Positions 29,582-37,407 of a stretch of 37,929 nucleotides of DNA are shown piece by piece. A program made the translations under genes and the position numbers. Under the pieces are notes generated by a model. The model was not told where the DNA came from. It saw nothing but the letters and a program-made list of their open reading frames with translations, and ran no database searches. The first letter of the stretch is position 1; the number at the start of each line of letters is the position of its first letter. The stretch comes from a virus. Location: IMG/VR virus record IMGVR_UViG_3300030329_003157, positions 1 through 37,929 of that record; one strand, written 5' to 3'.

Positions 29582-29950
29582 TTAAAAATTATAATCATAA
29601 TGCCTAATAGGATTTAAACCAACTCTAAAAGTGCCTTTAGAATATCCTTTTTTACCTAGACGAACTTTTAAAGTATAACCTTTTGCATCTGATTTTATAA
29701 TCCATTTTTGAGAATTATTATTAACACAATGAGCTGAATAACCACCTGCTACCATTTCTGGCTTCCAAGTTGGGTCTAATTTAGATTCCATGCTTCTTAT
29801 TGTTAATGTTTTTCCAGAATCGCTAACTTTAATTATCTCATAAGGGTGAGCATCACTATAACCAAATTGATTACAATACATACCAACTTCTGGCTTTAAA
29901 GTTCCATTATTATATTTTTTTAATAAGTCATATTTTTCTTGATTCGTCAT
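29582..29950 (-). CDS. Phage protein of unknown function, 122 residues
   Basis: This starts in an overlap with the upstream minus-strand gene (TAATG) and ends 31 bases before the shared terminator. Residues 22-65 read GMYCNQFGYSDAHPYEIIKV, then SDSGKTLTIRSM, a strand-rich pattern I have seen in small phage and plasmid proteins of unknown role. The C-terminus (GLNPIRHYDYNF) is also characteristic. It is predicted soluble and beta-rich with no catalytic motif. Confidence 0.65.
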   Translation of the reverse strand: MTNQEKYDLLKKYNNGTLKPEVGMYCNQFGYSDAHPYEIIKVSDSGKTLTIRSMESKLDPTWKPEMVAGGYSAHCVNNNSQKWIIKSDAKGYTLKVRLGKKGYSKGTFRVGLNPIRHYDYNF

Positions 29951-30276
29951 TATTTGATCTCCTTATTTAATTCTTTAGCAAGATCAGTTTCAATTAATTT
30001 CCACTTACTATAATCATAATCACCATTCTCATCAACATATTGCTCTTCTACATAAGAATAATATTTATTAACATTAACTCCATTTGATTGATATACTACA
30101 CCTTTACTTCCAAGTTTAATAAATTCTTCATTACAATAAGTAACTCTTTCTAGTTCCAATTTTGAATTAGTAATTGCATGGCCTGGATGTTTAGCTGAAC
30201 AAGCATTTAAAACAGCTGCGATTTCTTTTCTCGTTTTAATATACTCTGCTCTTGTCATTTCGTTAAAGTCTTTCAT
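29950..30276 (-). CDS. Early protein, 108 residues, first gene of minus operon 2
   Basis: The start at 30276 is set by AAAGGAG eight to nine bases upstream; in-frame codons further up belong to the repeated leader. The N-terminal third is helical (NEMTRAEYIKTRKEIAAVLN). After a CSAKHPGHAITN turn the rest is strands with many Tyr (YYSYVEEQYVDENGDYDYS). No family is recognised. It shares its promoter type with the early plus-strand operon, so early timing is likely. Confidence 0.6.
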   Translation of the reverse strand: MKDFNEMTRAEYIKTRKEIAAVLNACSAKHPGHAITNSKLELERVTYCNEEFIKLGSKGVVYQSNGVNVNKYYSYVEEQYVDENGDYDYSKWKLIETDLAKELNKEIK

Positions 30277-30350
30277 TTGTTGCTCCTTTGTATTTTTATT
30301 TTCGTTTCTCATAACACTATAATTTAGGGGCTTATACAAATACCATGCAA
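30277..30350 (-). promoter_or_regulatory. Early promoter and leader, copy C (minus strand)
   Basis: Read on the minus strand: TTGCAT (30350-30345), 18 bases, TAAATT (30326-30321), then GTTATGAGAAA, then an AAAGGAGCAA ribosome site before the ATG at 30276. A/T-tract repeats lie upstream (30351-30386) and could act as an UP element. It matches copies A and B. Confidence 0.65.
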
Positions 30351-30386
30351 GTTATTTTATTATTTTTATTATTTTTATTATTTTAA

Positions 30387-30818
30387 TTATTTACTATCCT
30401 TCCAAAGTTGTAAAAATATTTGTTCACAATGGTTTCTACATAAATCATATAATCCTGTTCCAGAAGCCATTAATGGACATTCTTTATTATGTTCTAAACC
30501 TAACACAGCATGGCCTAATTCATGGTATACAACTGCTCTTAAATTTTTACTATTAATAGCATTTAAACCTATTCTTATAACATTTTGGCCTAAATACCCA
30601 AGACCTGCAGCACCCGTCATATCGCAAATTCTAACTTCAACTCTAGGAAGCTCTGGGATTAATTTTTTAGCTTCATAAATAATACTTATAACTTGTTTTC
30701 TCAATTTATAAGTTTTCTCATTCATGCTTAAATCTTCATATTTCCAGCTTAAACCTTCTTTAGAAGTATTAGAACCTGTTTTATAATTTAAAATTTTATT
30801 CTGTAATTTAGTTTTCAT
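30387..30818 (-). CDS. Small metzincin-type zinc metalloprotease
   Basis: This 143-residue protein has the full metzincin zinc motif HELGHAVLGLEH at 99-110 (three His ligands plus the general-base Glu100) and a following CPLMAS with Met117 as the Met-turn. The preceding strands (VEVRICDMTGAAGLGYLG, NVIRIGLNAI) fit the upper half of a minimal matrixin-like fold. No signal peptide is seen, so it probably acts inside the cell. The start at 30818 follows GGGAGG, one base after the zinc-ribbon gene stop; a longer in-frame opening lies inside that gene. The substrate is unknown, with phage or host regulators possible. Confidence 0.75.
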   Translation of the reverse strand: MKTKLQNKILNYKTGSNTSKEGLSWKYEDLSMNEKTYKLRKQVISIIYEAKKLIPELPRVEVRICDMTGAAGLGYLGQNVIRIGLNAINSKNLRAVVYHELGHAVLGLEHNKECPLMASGTGLYDLCRNHCEQIFLQLWKDSK

Positions 30819-30819
30819 A

Positions 30820-31146
30820 TTATGCACCCTCCCCTGAACAACTACAATCATCACTTCTATTACCACATACATCACAAGGATGGGCACATTCAAAATTTCT
30901 ACAGTAATCTTTAGGCCTAGAACAAGATTCGCAATATTCTTCCTCTACATCTGCTTGATTGACAAAATCATGTATAGCATTAAGTTCTTCTATTGTTAAA
31001 GCAATAGTATCTAATGTATCACCATCAAATTGCTTTAAAATAAAAGTCTTACCATCTCCAGAAGTAGAAATTTTAGTCCATGTAGCATCTTCATGCTTTT
31101 TTATTATGTTTTTATTAACACCAACCATTTTTTGTTTAAAATTCAT
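30820..31146 (-). CDS. Zinc-ribbon protein, 108 residues
   Basis: The N-terminal 75 residues are strands and a helix (FILKQFDGDTLDTIALTIEEL). The C-terminal 35 residues are Cys-rich: CESC, DYC, FEC, PCDVCG and DDCSC, enough for two zinc sites in a short cross-brace or double ribbon. It lies between two minus-strand genes with one-base overlap upstream and one-base gap downstream, so it is co-expressed with the metalloprotease and may present or regulate its target. Function is inferred only from context. Confidence 0.65.
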   Translation of the reverse strand: MNFKQKMVGVNKNIIKKHEDATWTKISTSGDGKTFILKQFDGDTLDTIALTIEELNAIHDFVNQADVEEEYCESCSRPKDYCRNFECAHPCDVCGNRSDDCSCSGEGA

Positions 31147-31415
31147 TATTTACACTCCTTACTGATAATATTATTATTACTATCTCTTGTTATAGTTATT
31201 GTTACATAAGCAACTTTAAAATGTGATCTTGGTTTTCCATACCATTGAGCCACTCTATTCAAATCATAATCCATATCATCTAAATCTTCATATAGACCAT
31301 CTATTATTTCTTCCATCCATGAAGGTTTAAAGTTTTTTTCTGTATCCCACTTAATACCCACTATTTTCCAGCCTTCATGGTATGTTATAGTTTTTGATGT
31401 TTTGGTTAATTCCAT
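31146..31415 (-). CDS. Early protein, 89 residues, first gene of minus operon 1
   Basis: The start at 31415 is fixed by AAAGGAG about eight bases upstream in the repeated leader. It has a strand-rich start (TITYHEGWKIVGIKWDTE), a central acidic helix (MEEIIDGLYEDLDDMDYDL) and a final strand pair (HFKVAYVTITITRDS). The acidic centre resembles small DNA-mimic-like proteins, but there is no specific support for that role. Its stop overlaps the zinc-ribbon start. Confidence 0.6.
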   Translation of the reverse strand: MELTKTSKTITYHEGWKIVGIKWDTEKNFKPSWMEEIIDGLYEDLDDMDYDLNRVAQWYGKPRSHFKVAYVTITITRDSNNNIISKECK

Positions 31416-31484
31416 ATTTTGCTCCTTTGTTTTATTTTCATTTCTCATAACCCTTTAATTTACACATAAAAAGGTATATGTCAA
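31416..31484 (-). promoter_or_regulatory. Early promoter and leader, copy B (minus strand)
   Basis: Read on the minus strand: a perfect TTGACA (31484-31479), 16 bases, TAAATT (31462-31457), then GTTATGAGAAA and an AAAGGAGCAA site before the ATG at 31415. A-tracts lie upstream. This is the strongest of the three copies by -35 match. Confidence 0.75.
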
Positions 31485-31522
31485 TAACTTTTTTTATAAA
31501 AATAAAAAAAATTATTTTTATA

Positions 31523-31550
31523 TTGTTTTATGATATAAAAGTATTATATT
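31523..31550 (+). promoter_or_regulatory. Promoter candidate for the plus-strand gene at 31585
   Basis: TTGTTT at 31523-31528, 16 bases, then TATATT at 31545-31550, followed by AAAAGGAGGG before the GTG start. With copy B it makes a divergent promoter pair in the 31449-31584 gap, which holds no gene. Confidence 0.5.
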
Positions 31551-31584
31551 AATAGGAAAACTTAAATTGTAAAAGGAGGGTATT

Positions 31585-31800
31585 GTGGCAGAAAAGTTGC
31601 CATTTGATATTCGTCTTGCTAATGCTATAGGCGAATATGAAGTTATATTTGGTGAGCATCCACCTACTTTTGGTTATAAAGATGAAGAGTTGTATAATCT
31701 ACTTTTAAATTCTATTGAAAGCAAGATAGAAATGCAAGGTATTGATAAAAGAATAAAGGATGTTCTGGATATCCCAGATGACGAAAATATATATACTTAA
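31585..31800 (+). CDS. Lone plus-strand protein, 71 residues
   Basis: It starts at a GTG with a very strong AAAAGGAGGG site. The residues are mixed (FDIRLANAIGEYEVIFGEHP, then acidic helices) with no recognised motif. It is the only plus-strand gene between two minus-strand blocks, and its stop abuts the stop of the MuF-type gene with no gap (CTTAATTAAG spans both stops). It has its own candidate promoter. It is possibly a late accessory or a recent insertion. Confidence 0.65.
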   Translation: MAEKLPFDIRLANAIGEYEVIFGEHPPTFGYKDEELYNLLLNSIESKIEMQGIDKRIKDVLDIPDDENIYT

Positions 31801-33354
31801 TTAAGGTAATTTACCTGAATTAACTTTATCTATTAAGTTTTCGTAATATTTTGCAAGTTCGGGCATTTCTTTAACTATATATTCCCAATAAATAGGATTT
31901 TTATGGGTATAAAATGTAGTTAAATTGGCAAAAGTTTCATGGAATTGCCAGGATATATCTCTATAATAGGGTTTACCATGTCCATATCCTATTTTTTCTT
32001 TTGTTATTGCACCATAAAGGTCTGCTAAAAATTCTAATGCTTCATCACCTTTGTCAGCAATTAATGATTTAACCAAAGGGTCATTTTGAGCTATTTTATA
32101 ATTTTTTATATTGCGATGGCTTTTTATCCAGTCGGGAATTTTATCATGGGTACCATACCGCACTAAAAGGTCCAATTCTTTAAAAGAAAAACTTTTTTCT
32201 TTAAATAATGCTTTAGCTGCTTTTGATCTAGTAGGGTTTCCTAATCTTTTATTAACTGCTACAAAAGCATCATCAAATTCTAAAAAATCAGTTAAAGAAT
32301 TTACAAATTGATTACGATTTAAGTCTGGGTAATTTGAAAGCATGGCATTAAGTCTGCCTCTACCCCACCCGTTTAAAAAATCTTCAACAAATTCTTTGGG
32401 ATTACCATGTAATTTACTTTTTCTATAATGATCTTTAATAATATTATGAAGCTCATAGCCACCTCTATTACCTATATAGTGAAGATTGTGATGTATAAAA
32501 TGACCAAACTCATGCCTTATAGTTGAATCTATCCCAACACCAGAAAGGCTTTCCATATTAATCGTTCCATGCCTGTACAAATAGGAACTATCTGATTGAT
32601 TTTTAATCCATTTGTTAATATACTTATTTTCAACACTGTTAAAAAATGAACCACCTTTTCCATCAGATATATGCTTAATTTGTGGAATTTTAGTTAAAAG
32701 TTTTTTAAATTTTTCATTTGCATTATTAAAAGCATTTTGGAAAGCCTTGTTAGCTGGAATATTCCCAGAATTAAATACTTTCTTCCATCCAATTTTATCT
32801 GATCCAACTTTAGGTCCAGGCTCTTTAACTGGTGCATCAACCTTTTTAGACATTTTCCCAGTAGGGTCTAAAACACAATAGCAAAATCCTCTACATACCG
32901 ACCACCCGCTACCAGGAAGTCCTTCACCTTCCCATTCTGCAAATGTCATTTTTTGCCCCGCCCTACCATCGCAATCCATACAAATTCTATGTCCTCCAAC
33001 AGATACCCAGACAAATTCACCTTTATCTAAATCATAATTTTGGTATTGGCCTAATTTGGCAGATTGATTTATTCCATCTACAATACTTGCTTTTGTATCA
33101 TTTCTTAATTTGCCAAATATACTTCCACCCGTTCCCATATCATTAGTTAAAGTTTCTTTTATAACATTTTCAGAAATACCAGCTTGGCTCATAGTAAAAA
33201 CAGATTTTTCTAAACTATTGCTAAAGGTCCGAACGTCATAAACCATTTTATCCATAACTCCAAGAAGCATAGTTTCAACTTCTGGAGGTAGTTCATCTAG
33301 CGATGCTAAAACACTACTAAAATCTTCACCAAATATATCTATAAAATTTGCCAT
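31801..33354 (-). CDS. MuF-type head morphogenesis protein fused to a gluzincin-like metallopeptidase
   Basis: This 517-residue protein has an N-terminal SPP1 gp7/MuF-type domain to about residue 165: an early helical part, then CMDC at 125-128 and CRGFCYC at 154-160, the usual zinc-binding end of that domain. After a linker, a second domain (about 190-517) carries HEFGH at 281-285 in STIRHEFGHFIHH and FHETFANL near 471-478, where Glu473 could be the third zinc ligand. This HEFGH plus downstream E-x-F-A order resembles the anthrax lethal factor-like peptidases. MuF proteins enter the capsid with portal, so the domain could be a delivered effector or a maturation protease. Confidence 0.75.
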   Translation of the reverse strand: MANFIDIFGEDFSSVLASLDELPPEVETMLLGVMDKMVYDVRTFSNSLEKSVFTMSQAGISENVIKETLTNDMGTGGSIFGKLRNDTKASIVDGINQSAKLGQYQNYDLDKGEFVWVSVGGHRICMDCDGRAGQKMTFAEWEGEGLPGSGWSVCRGFCYCVLDPTGKMSKKVDAPVKEPGPKVGSDKIGWKKVFNSGNIPANKAFQNAFNNANEKFKKLLTKIPQIKHISDGKGGSFFNSVENKYINKWIKNQSDSSYLYRHGTINMESLSGVGIDSTIRHEFGHFIHHNLHYIGNRGGYELHNIIKDHYRKSKLHGNPKEFVEDFLNGWGRGRLNAMLSNYPDLNRNQFVNSLTDFLEFDDAFVAVNKRLGNPTRSKAAKALFKEKSFSFKELDLLVRYGTHDKIPDWIKSHRNIKNYKIAQNDPLVKSLIADKGDEALEFLADLYGAITKEKIGYGHGKPYYRDISWQFHETFANLTTFYTHKNPIYWEYIVKEMPELAKYYENLIDKVNSGKLP

Positions 33355-33845
33355 TATTTTTTAAATGCGGACCTAATTCTTAATCTTCTTCCAACTGTAG
33401 CTTTTTCATAAGCAGGTTGACCTGGATACATTGTTTTAGGTATGCCAAACCATTCTCTTTTAGGAACTTTAGAACCATAAAACCATTGTTTTTCATTTGT
33501 TTGTATAAAGCCAGTATTATGATATGCCCCATAATAACGACCTTTTTTACTTTTACCTGCCATATGTATAGCAAATATCTTTTTTGACCTTGTAGCGGGT
33601 ATTTTCTTTGTCTTGTGCATATTTCCCGTTCTATTCAAGGGCTTACTTCCACCTAAAACTTTAGTAATAGGTTCTAAATCTTTAAAACTATTACCATGTA
33701 TATCTTTACCGCTATTTATTCCATCTATAATAGCTTTATTAATGCTACTACCTAAAACATTAAGATCATCAACAATAATTTTATCTAATTTGTTGGCTAG
33801 TTTTTTTAAGTTAAAGGTTTTTTTAATTCTTAATGCTTTAGGCAT
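33354..33845 (-). CDS. Phage virion morphogenesis protein (Mu gpG / tail completion type)
   Basis: This 163-residue basic protein has the pattern of this family: INSGKDIHGNSFKDLEP in the first half, then KPLNRTGNM, AYHNTGF, and VPKREWFGIP near the end. It is expected at the head-tail interface or in tail completion. The start at 33845 overlaps the upstream stop by eight bases; an ATG at 33872 would also be possible. It ends in a TAATG overlap with the MuF-type gene. Confidence 0.65.
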   Translation of the reverse strand: MPKALRIKKTFNLKKLANKLDKIIVDDLNVLGSSINKAIIDGINSGKDIHGNSFKDLEPITKVLGGSKPLNRTGNMHKTKKIPATRSKKIFAIHMAGKSKKGRYYGAYHNTGFIQTNEKQWFYGSKVPKREWFGIPKTMYPGQPAYEKATVGRRLRIRSAFKK

Positions 33846-34074
33846 TTTCCATAACCCTTTTGCCAAATTCATCACCCAATTTATGAGCTTCTGTAAATAC
33901 TTTTACATATTGAGTAAATATATTTTCAATAAAATCATATCCATATTGTTCTGGATTTTCTAAAACTTGATCTATATCAACTTGAGGAATAGCAATATCT
34001 ATATCATTCTTTTCCTGCAGCTTGGTTACGAACTCTATTAAAGATTGATCCAGTTTGTTGGTCTTTTGTGCCAT
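33838..34074 (-). CDS. Small head-region protein, 78 residues
   Basis: Start MAQKTNK at 34074 follows a GAGGGAG site; the gene overlaps the portal 3' end by 71 bases. The sequence is mostly helical, with LDQSLIEFVTKLQEKND and IFTQYVKVFTEAHKLGDEFG. Small helical proteins often lie between portal and minor head genes. No known function. Confidence 0.55.
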   Translation of the reverse strand: MAQKTNKLDQSLIEFVTKLQEKNDIDIAIPQVDIDQVLENPEQYGYDFIENIFTQYVKVFTEAHKLGDEFGKRVMENA

Positions 34075-35359
34075 TAGCTCCCTCATTTTCTTTTAGTTCA
34101 TTTGTAGCTTGGTCTTTTGATAGGTCTTTATTGTATTTCATCATCAATTTGGCCCGAGTAGTCATATTATTATCTAGTAGCCATGTATTCCAAGCTATTT
34201 CATCTTGAACCATCATCGGATACTCTGGCTCGTTAAAATCAACTCCAAAATTTGAAGGAAGGTTGATTTCATTAACTCGGGCAATAGTATGCTCTAAATC
34301 AAATAAAGCTCTTTCATGGTGAGCATAAATTTCTAAATCATCCTGATAATCTTCAAATTTTTCAAGGTCTTTAATTTTTAAAGCTATTCCAGAACTTGGC
34401 CTATCTTTATTAGTTTCAGAAAAACTAATATTTAAATGATTGTTTTGAGCAACTAATTCTAGCATACCTCTTGCCAATCTTAAACCATCATTGATATTAA
34501 CATTAGGTGAAATTATTTTTAAATCTGTTCCTTCTGGCATTACTATAATTTCATCAGATCCAGCTCTTTGAATTTTTTCATCTTGATATAGGCCTGTGGC
34601 TACATATTGACCAAATAACTGATAGCGACTTCCTAAAGTCATTTCAGAAAATAATATGTTAATCATTTCATTTACAGAAATTATATCATAAGCGGGATAA
34701 CAAAAGAAATTATCTATTTGATGGTCCCTGTGGAAGAAAACAAATGGCATACGACCATACGGGTTTTCATATTTTTCTAATTCTTTCATTTCAGAATCAT
34801 AAATAATTTTATATTTATCATCCCAATAACAATATAAAGGATCAGGGATTAGACCAGCATCATCACTTGGTAGCATCATAGGATAAATAAGGCCTAAAGG
34901 CTCAAGAGGGTTATCTGGGTTTAATATAACATCAAATTTATAAAATGGTGTATATTCAAAGTAGCTTAAACCATCAAGGCCCTGCTTCCATGAAACTTGG
35001 ACCGCAATAGTACCAACTAACTTTGTCATTTTCTCAATATGCTTCATTTTAAAATCTTTAAATCTTGTCAATGATTGGTATTCATCATTTTTATTTGGCA
35101 AGGTCCTAGAAGCTCCGAGTGTATAAATTCTACTCATTTTGTCAATCATTCTTTTGGTAACATTATAGCTTTGAAGCGGTATTTCTTGAAATGCGGATGC
35201 TTTAAAATAGGTTTGGATGTATTTAGCGGTATCATCCCCCTGATAATAATCCAATAGTTTATCAATAAAATTATATCTACTTCTATTATTTTGTAGCTTC
35301 ATATCTTTAATAGAGGTTTTTATAACATTTTCAGCATAATTCTGTAAGTCATATATCAT
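34004..35359 (-). CDS. Portal protein
   Basis: This 451-residue protein lies right after the large terminase with a four-base ATGA overlap. The order and features fit the phage portal family: an N-terminal helical part with IDKLLDYYQGD, a stem and wing region (GRMPFVFFHRDHQ), a long helix with VNEMINILFSEMTLGSRYQL, and a C-terminal helical crown ending in a polar, Asn/Gln-rich tail. It would form the dodecameric channel for packaging and for tail attachment. The length matches SPP1-like portals. Confidence 0.85.
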   Translation of the reverse strand: MIYDLQNYAENVIKTSIKDMKLQNNRSRYNFIDKLLDYYQGDDTAKYIQTYFKASAFQEIPLQSYNVTKRMIDKMSRIYTLGASRTLPNKNDEYQSLTRFKDFKMKHIEKMTKLVGTIAVQVSWKQGLDGLSYFEYTPFYKFDVILNPDNPLEPLGLIYPMMLPSDDAGLIPDPLYCYWDDKYKIIYDSEMKELEKYENPYGRMPFVFFHRDHQIDNFFCYPAYDIISVNEMINILFSEMTLGSRYQLFGQYVATGLYQDEKIQRAGSDEIIVMPEGTDLKIISPNVNINDGLRLARGMLELVAQNNHLNISFSETNKDRPSSGIALKIKDLEKFEDYQDDLEIYAHHERALFDLEHTIARVNEINLPSNFGVDFNEPEYPMMVQDEIAWNTWLLDNNMTTRAKLMMKYNKDLSKDQATNELKENEGANGTKDQQTGSIFNRVRNQAAGKE

Positions 35360-36717
35360 CTTTTGCTAGTCCTTAATTTATGGTTTTTAATTGGGAATCT
35401 ATTTATTATTCCATACCTAACCGCATCCATTCCATGATCTGTATGGCCATCTTTTAATGGTGCTTCTTTTAATGTCTTACCTTCACCCTCATCTGGATAT
35501 CTATACCCCTCAAAATCTTCTATTATACCATGACAGGATTCATCAATATGAAGCCTACGGGTTCCATCCTGTGATAGAATGAAGTTTCTAACATGAGAAA
35601 TTCCAGAATTAACATTTCTACTTGCTTTATCTCTTACAGAATAAACTCTGTGGCCCGTCATTTGGTAGAATATTTCAGCTTCACCAACTCCTACAGAAGC
35701 CTGGACTTGGTAACCCGCAGGATCGCCAAAAACTCTAGCGATACGATATTTTTTTTCTTTTATCATATTAACCAAATCTAAAGTTCTTAAATTTTTCTTG
35801 TGTATAATTTCATCAAATATATATATATGCTCTACACCTTTATTATCTTTAACCACTTGAAAAAATACAACAGCAGGACAACGATAACCGAAGTCAATAG
35901 AAACATAAGTTGGAAGCTGATGATGATAATTATAACTACAGACATTCCCATCCCTAGTAAAATCATCATAAACCCTTCCAGATAGTGATGTAAATTCTGC
36001 CCCATATTCTTGATAATAAACCTCCTTTGATAAGGTCCTTCTAGCTTCTTTTAAATCTGGATCATCTTCACCATCAGGAAAAGCATATACATTTTCCCAT
36101 GATGGAGAATTAAATGAATACCAATTTTTTTCTGATTTACCTTGTAAAAATAACTCATAAAAGTGGCTAAATCCATCTGGTGTAGATATAAAAATAGCCC
36201 TTCCTTTTTTATCTGATAATGTAGGACGGACATACATTTCCCAAATTCTTTTAAGATTTGGTATTTTAGATGATTCATCTAATATTACTAAATCGCAACC
36301 ACTACCAATTAATCCGCCTGGATGTTCCGCACTTTTGCCACATAATACACTACTACCACCATCCCAATCAAATCTTAAAATCTGTTCTTTGTTAGAAAAT
36401 TGAGATGGTTTGTATCCTTTTGTTATCACTAATTCATCGTAAACCATTCTAAATATTTTTTCTGATGTTGTATATGTAGGTGCTACTATCCATGTTTCTG
36501 TTCCTGGTGTTGTTAATGATAATTCCGCTTCCCTAGCTGCAGAATATGATTTTCCAAACCTCCTACCGCAACAAGCAACAATAAATCTAGTACCATCAGG
36601 ATTATATTTAGGGTGATATTGCCCTTCTGGCGGGTTATGAAGTTTTTGTTGGCCCTGATGAGGATTGTAGCCTACAAAATCAAACCATTGTTGCTTATAA
36701 TCTTGAATGTTATCCAC
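35356..36717 (-). CDS. Terminase large subunit
   Basis: This 453-residue packaging motor and nuclease shows Walker A CGRRFGKS at 50-57, Walker B LVILDES at 143-149, the coupling motif ISTP at 177-180, and nuclease acids Asp275 in SIDFGYR, Asp332 in FGDPAG, and Asp427/Asp431 in HTDHGMDAVRYG. It starts at a GTG at 36717 without a ribosome site; a promoter very close upstream could make a near-leaderless message. It is the first gene of the minus-strand head block. Its small subunit lies on the opposite strand 7 kb away. Confidence 0.95.
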   Translation of the reverse strand: MDNIQDYKQQWFDFVGYNPHQGQQKLHNPPEGQYHPKYNPDGTRFIVACCGRRFGKSYSAAREAELSLTTPGTETWIVAPTYTTSEKIFRMVYDELVITKGYKPSQFSNKEQILRFDWDGGSSVLCGKSAEHPGGLIGSGCDLVILDESSKIPNLKRIWEMYVRPTLSDKKGRAIFISTPDGFSHFYELFLQGKSEKNWYSFNSPSWENVYAFPDGEDDPDLKEARRTLSKEVYYQEYGAEFTSLSGRVYDDFTRDGNVCSYNYHHQLPTYVSIDFGYRCPAVVFFQVVKDNKGVEHIYIFDEIIHKKNLRTLDLVNMIKEKKYRIARVFGDPAGYQVQASVGVGEAEIFYQMTGHRVYSVRDKASRNVNSGISHVRNFILSQDGTRRLHIDESCHGIIEDFEGYRYPDEGEGKTLKEAPLKDGHTDHGMDAVRYGIINRFPIKNHKLRTSKR

Positions 36718-36805
36718 AAGTTATTAACATTTTATTGTAATTAACATTAACTAATTTATAAATTAATAGGTAGTATTTCAAAAATATTAATAAGAAAGGA
36801 AAGAT
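36718..36805. promoter_or_regulatory. Divergent promoter region between terL and scaffold genes
   Basis: It holds no gene. For the plus strand, TTGTAA (36735-36740), 16 bases, TATAAA (36757-36762) precede the scaffold start, which has AAAGGAAAG. For the minus strand, TACAAT lies close to the GTG of terL. TTAACATT occurs twice (36724 and 36741), and TTAACATTAA also occurs at 28808 and 28863 near terS. Confidence 0.5.
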
Positions 36806-37342
36806 ATGTCCGAAGAAATGAAGCAAGATAATGCTCAAGAAAACCCAAGTAATGCGGTAGAGAATAAACCTGATTCCCCTTCAAGTGATGGTTTATTGCC
36901 AGAGATAATGGCAAAGAAAGAAAAGATTAAAACATTAGAAGCAGAACTTGCTAAAAGAGATGCTAATGATGAAAAAAGAAGGGTAAAGAAGTTAGAAGAA
37001 GAAGGTAAATATAAAGAGTTGTTAGCAGAACAATCTTCTACCATTGATAATTTAAATGCTAAATTGGAATCTCAAACTGGGATTGTAAATAGTTATAAGC
37101 AGAATTTAGTTAATGGTTTAGCTTCTGATGATGAAAGAAAAGAATATCTTTCAACTAAAAGTGTTGATTTCCTAGAGGAATTAACGAAGGAAAAAGCTGC
37201 GATGGCTCCTCCGCCTGTAGATAATCCTCAAGAATCTTTGGGGTCTGTCCGTAAGGTTGTTTCAAATAAGCCTTATGCAACTATGACTGAAGCAGAAAGA
37301 CGGGAATGGCATGAGAGTCAGACAGCACATTTAAGAAAATAA
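36806..37342 (+). CDS. Scaffold protein
   Basis: This 178-residue acidic to mixed-charge protein lies just before the capsid gene. An N-terminal disordered part (about 1-30) precedes a long coiled-coil segment (KKEKIKTLEAELAKRDAND, about 37-90) and a basic C-terminal end (TMTEAERREWHESQTAHLRK). This is the classic shape of a phage internal scaffold, which guides coat assembly through its C-terminus. It has a clear AAAGGAAAG ribosome site. No maturation protease domain is seen in it. Confidence 0.85.
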   Translation: MSEEMKQDNAQENPSNAVENKPDSPSSDGLLPEIMAKKEKIKTLEAELAKRDANDEKRRVKKLEEEGKYKELLAEQSSTIDNLNAKLESQTGIVNSYKQNLVNGLASDDERKEYLSTKSVDFLEELTKEKAAMAPPPVDNPQESLGSVRKVVSNKPYATMTEAERREWHESQTAHLRK

Positions 37343-37407
37343 TATAATCCCGACCGAAGGCTCTTATAGAGTAGTTGAGGAAGGGGCAATTTTAAGGAGT
37401 ATTAAAA

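Noticed and set aside
30351-30386. A/T-tract tandem repeats upstream of promoter copy C as a microsatellite or origin
   Set aside because: Similar tracts lie upstream of the other two promoter copies, so an UP-element-like role is the simpler reading.
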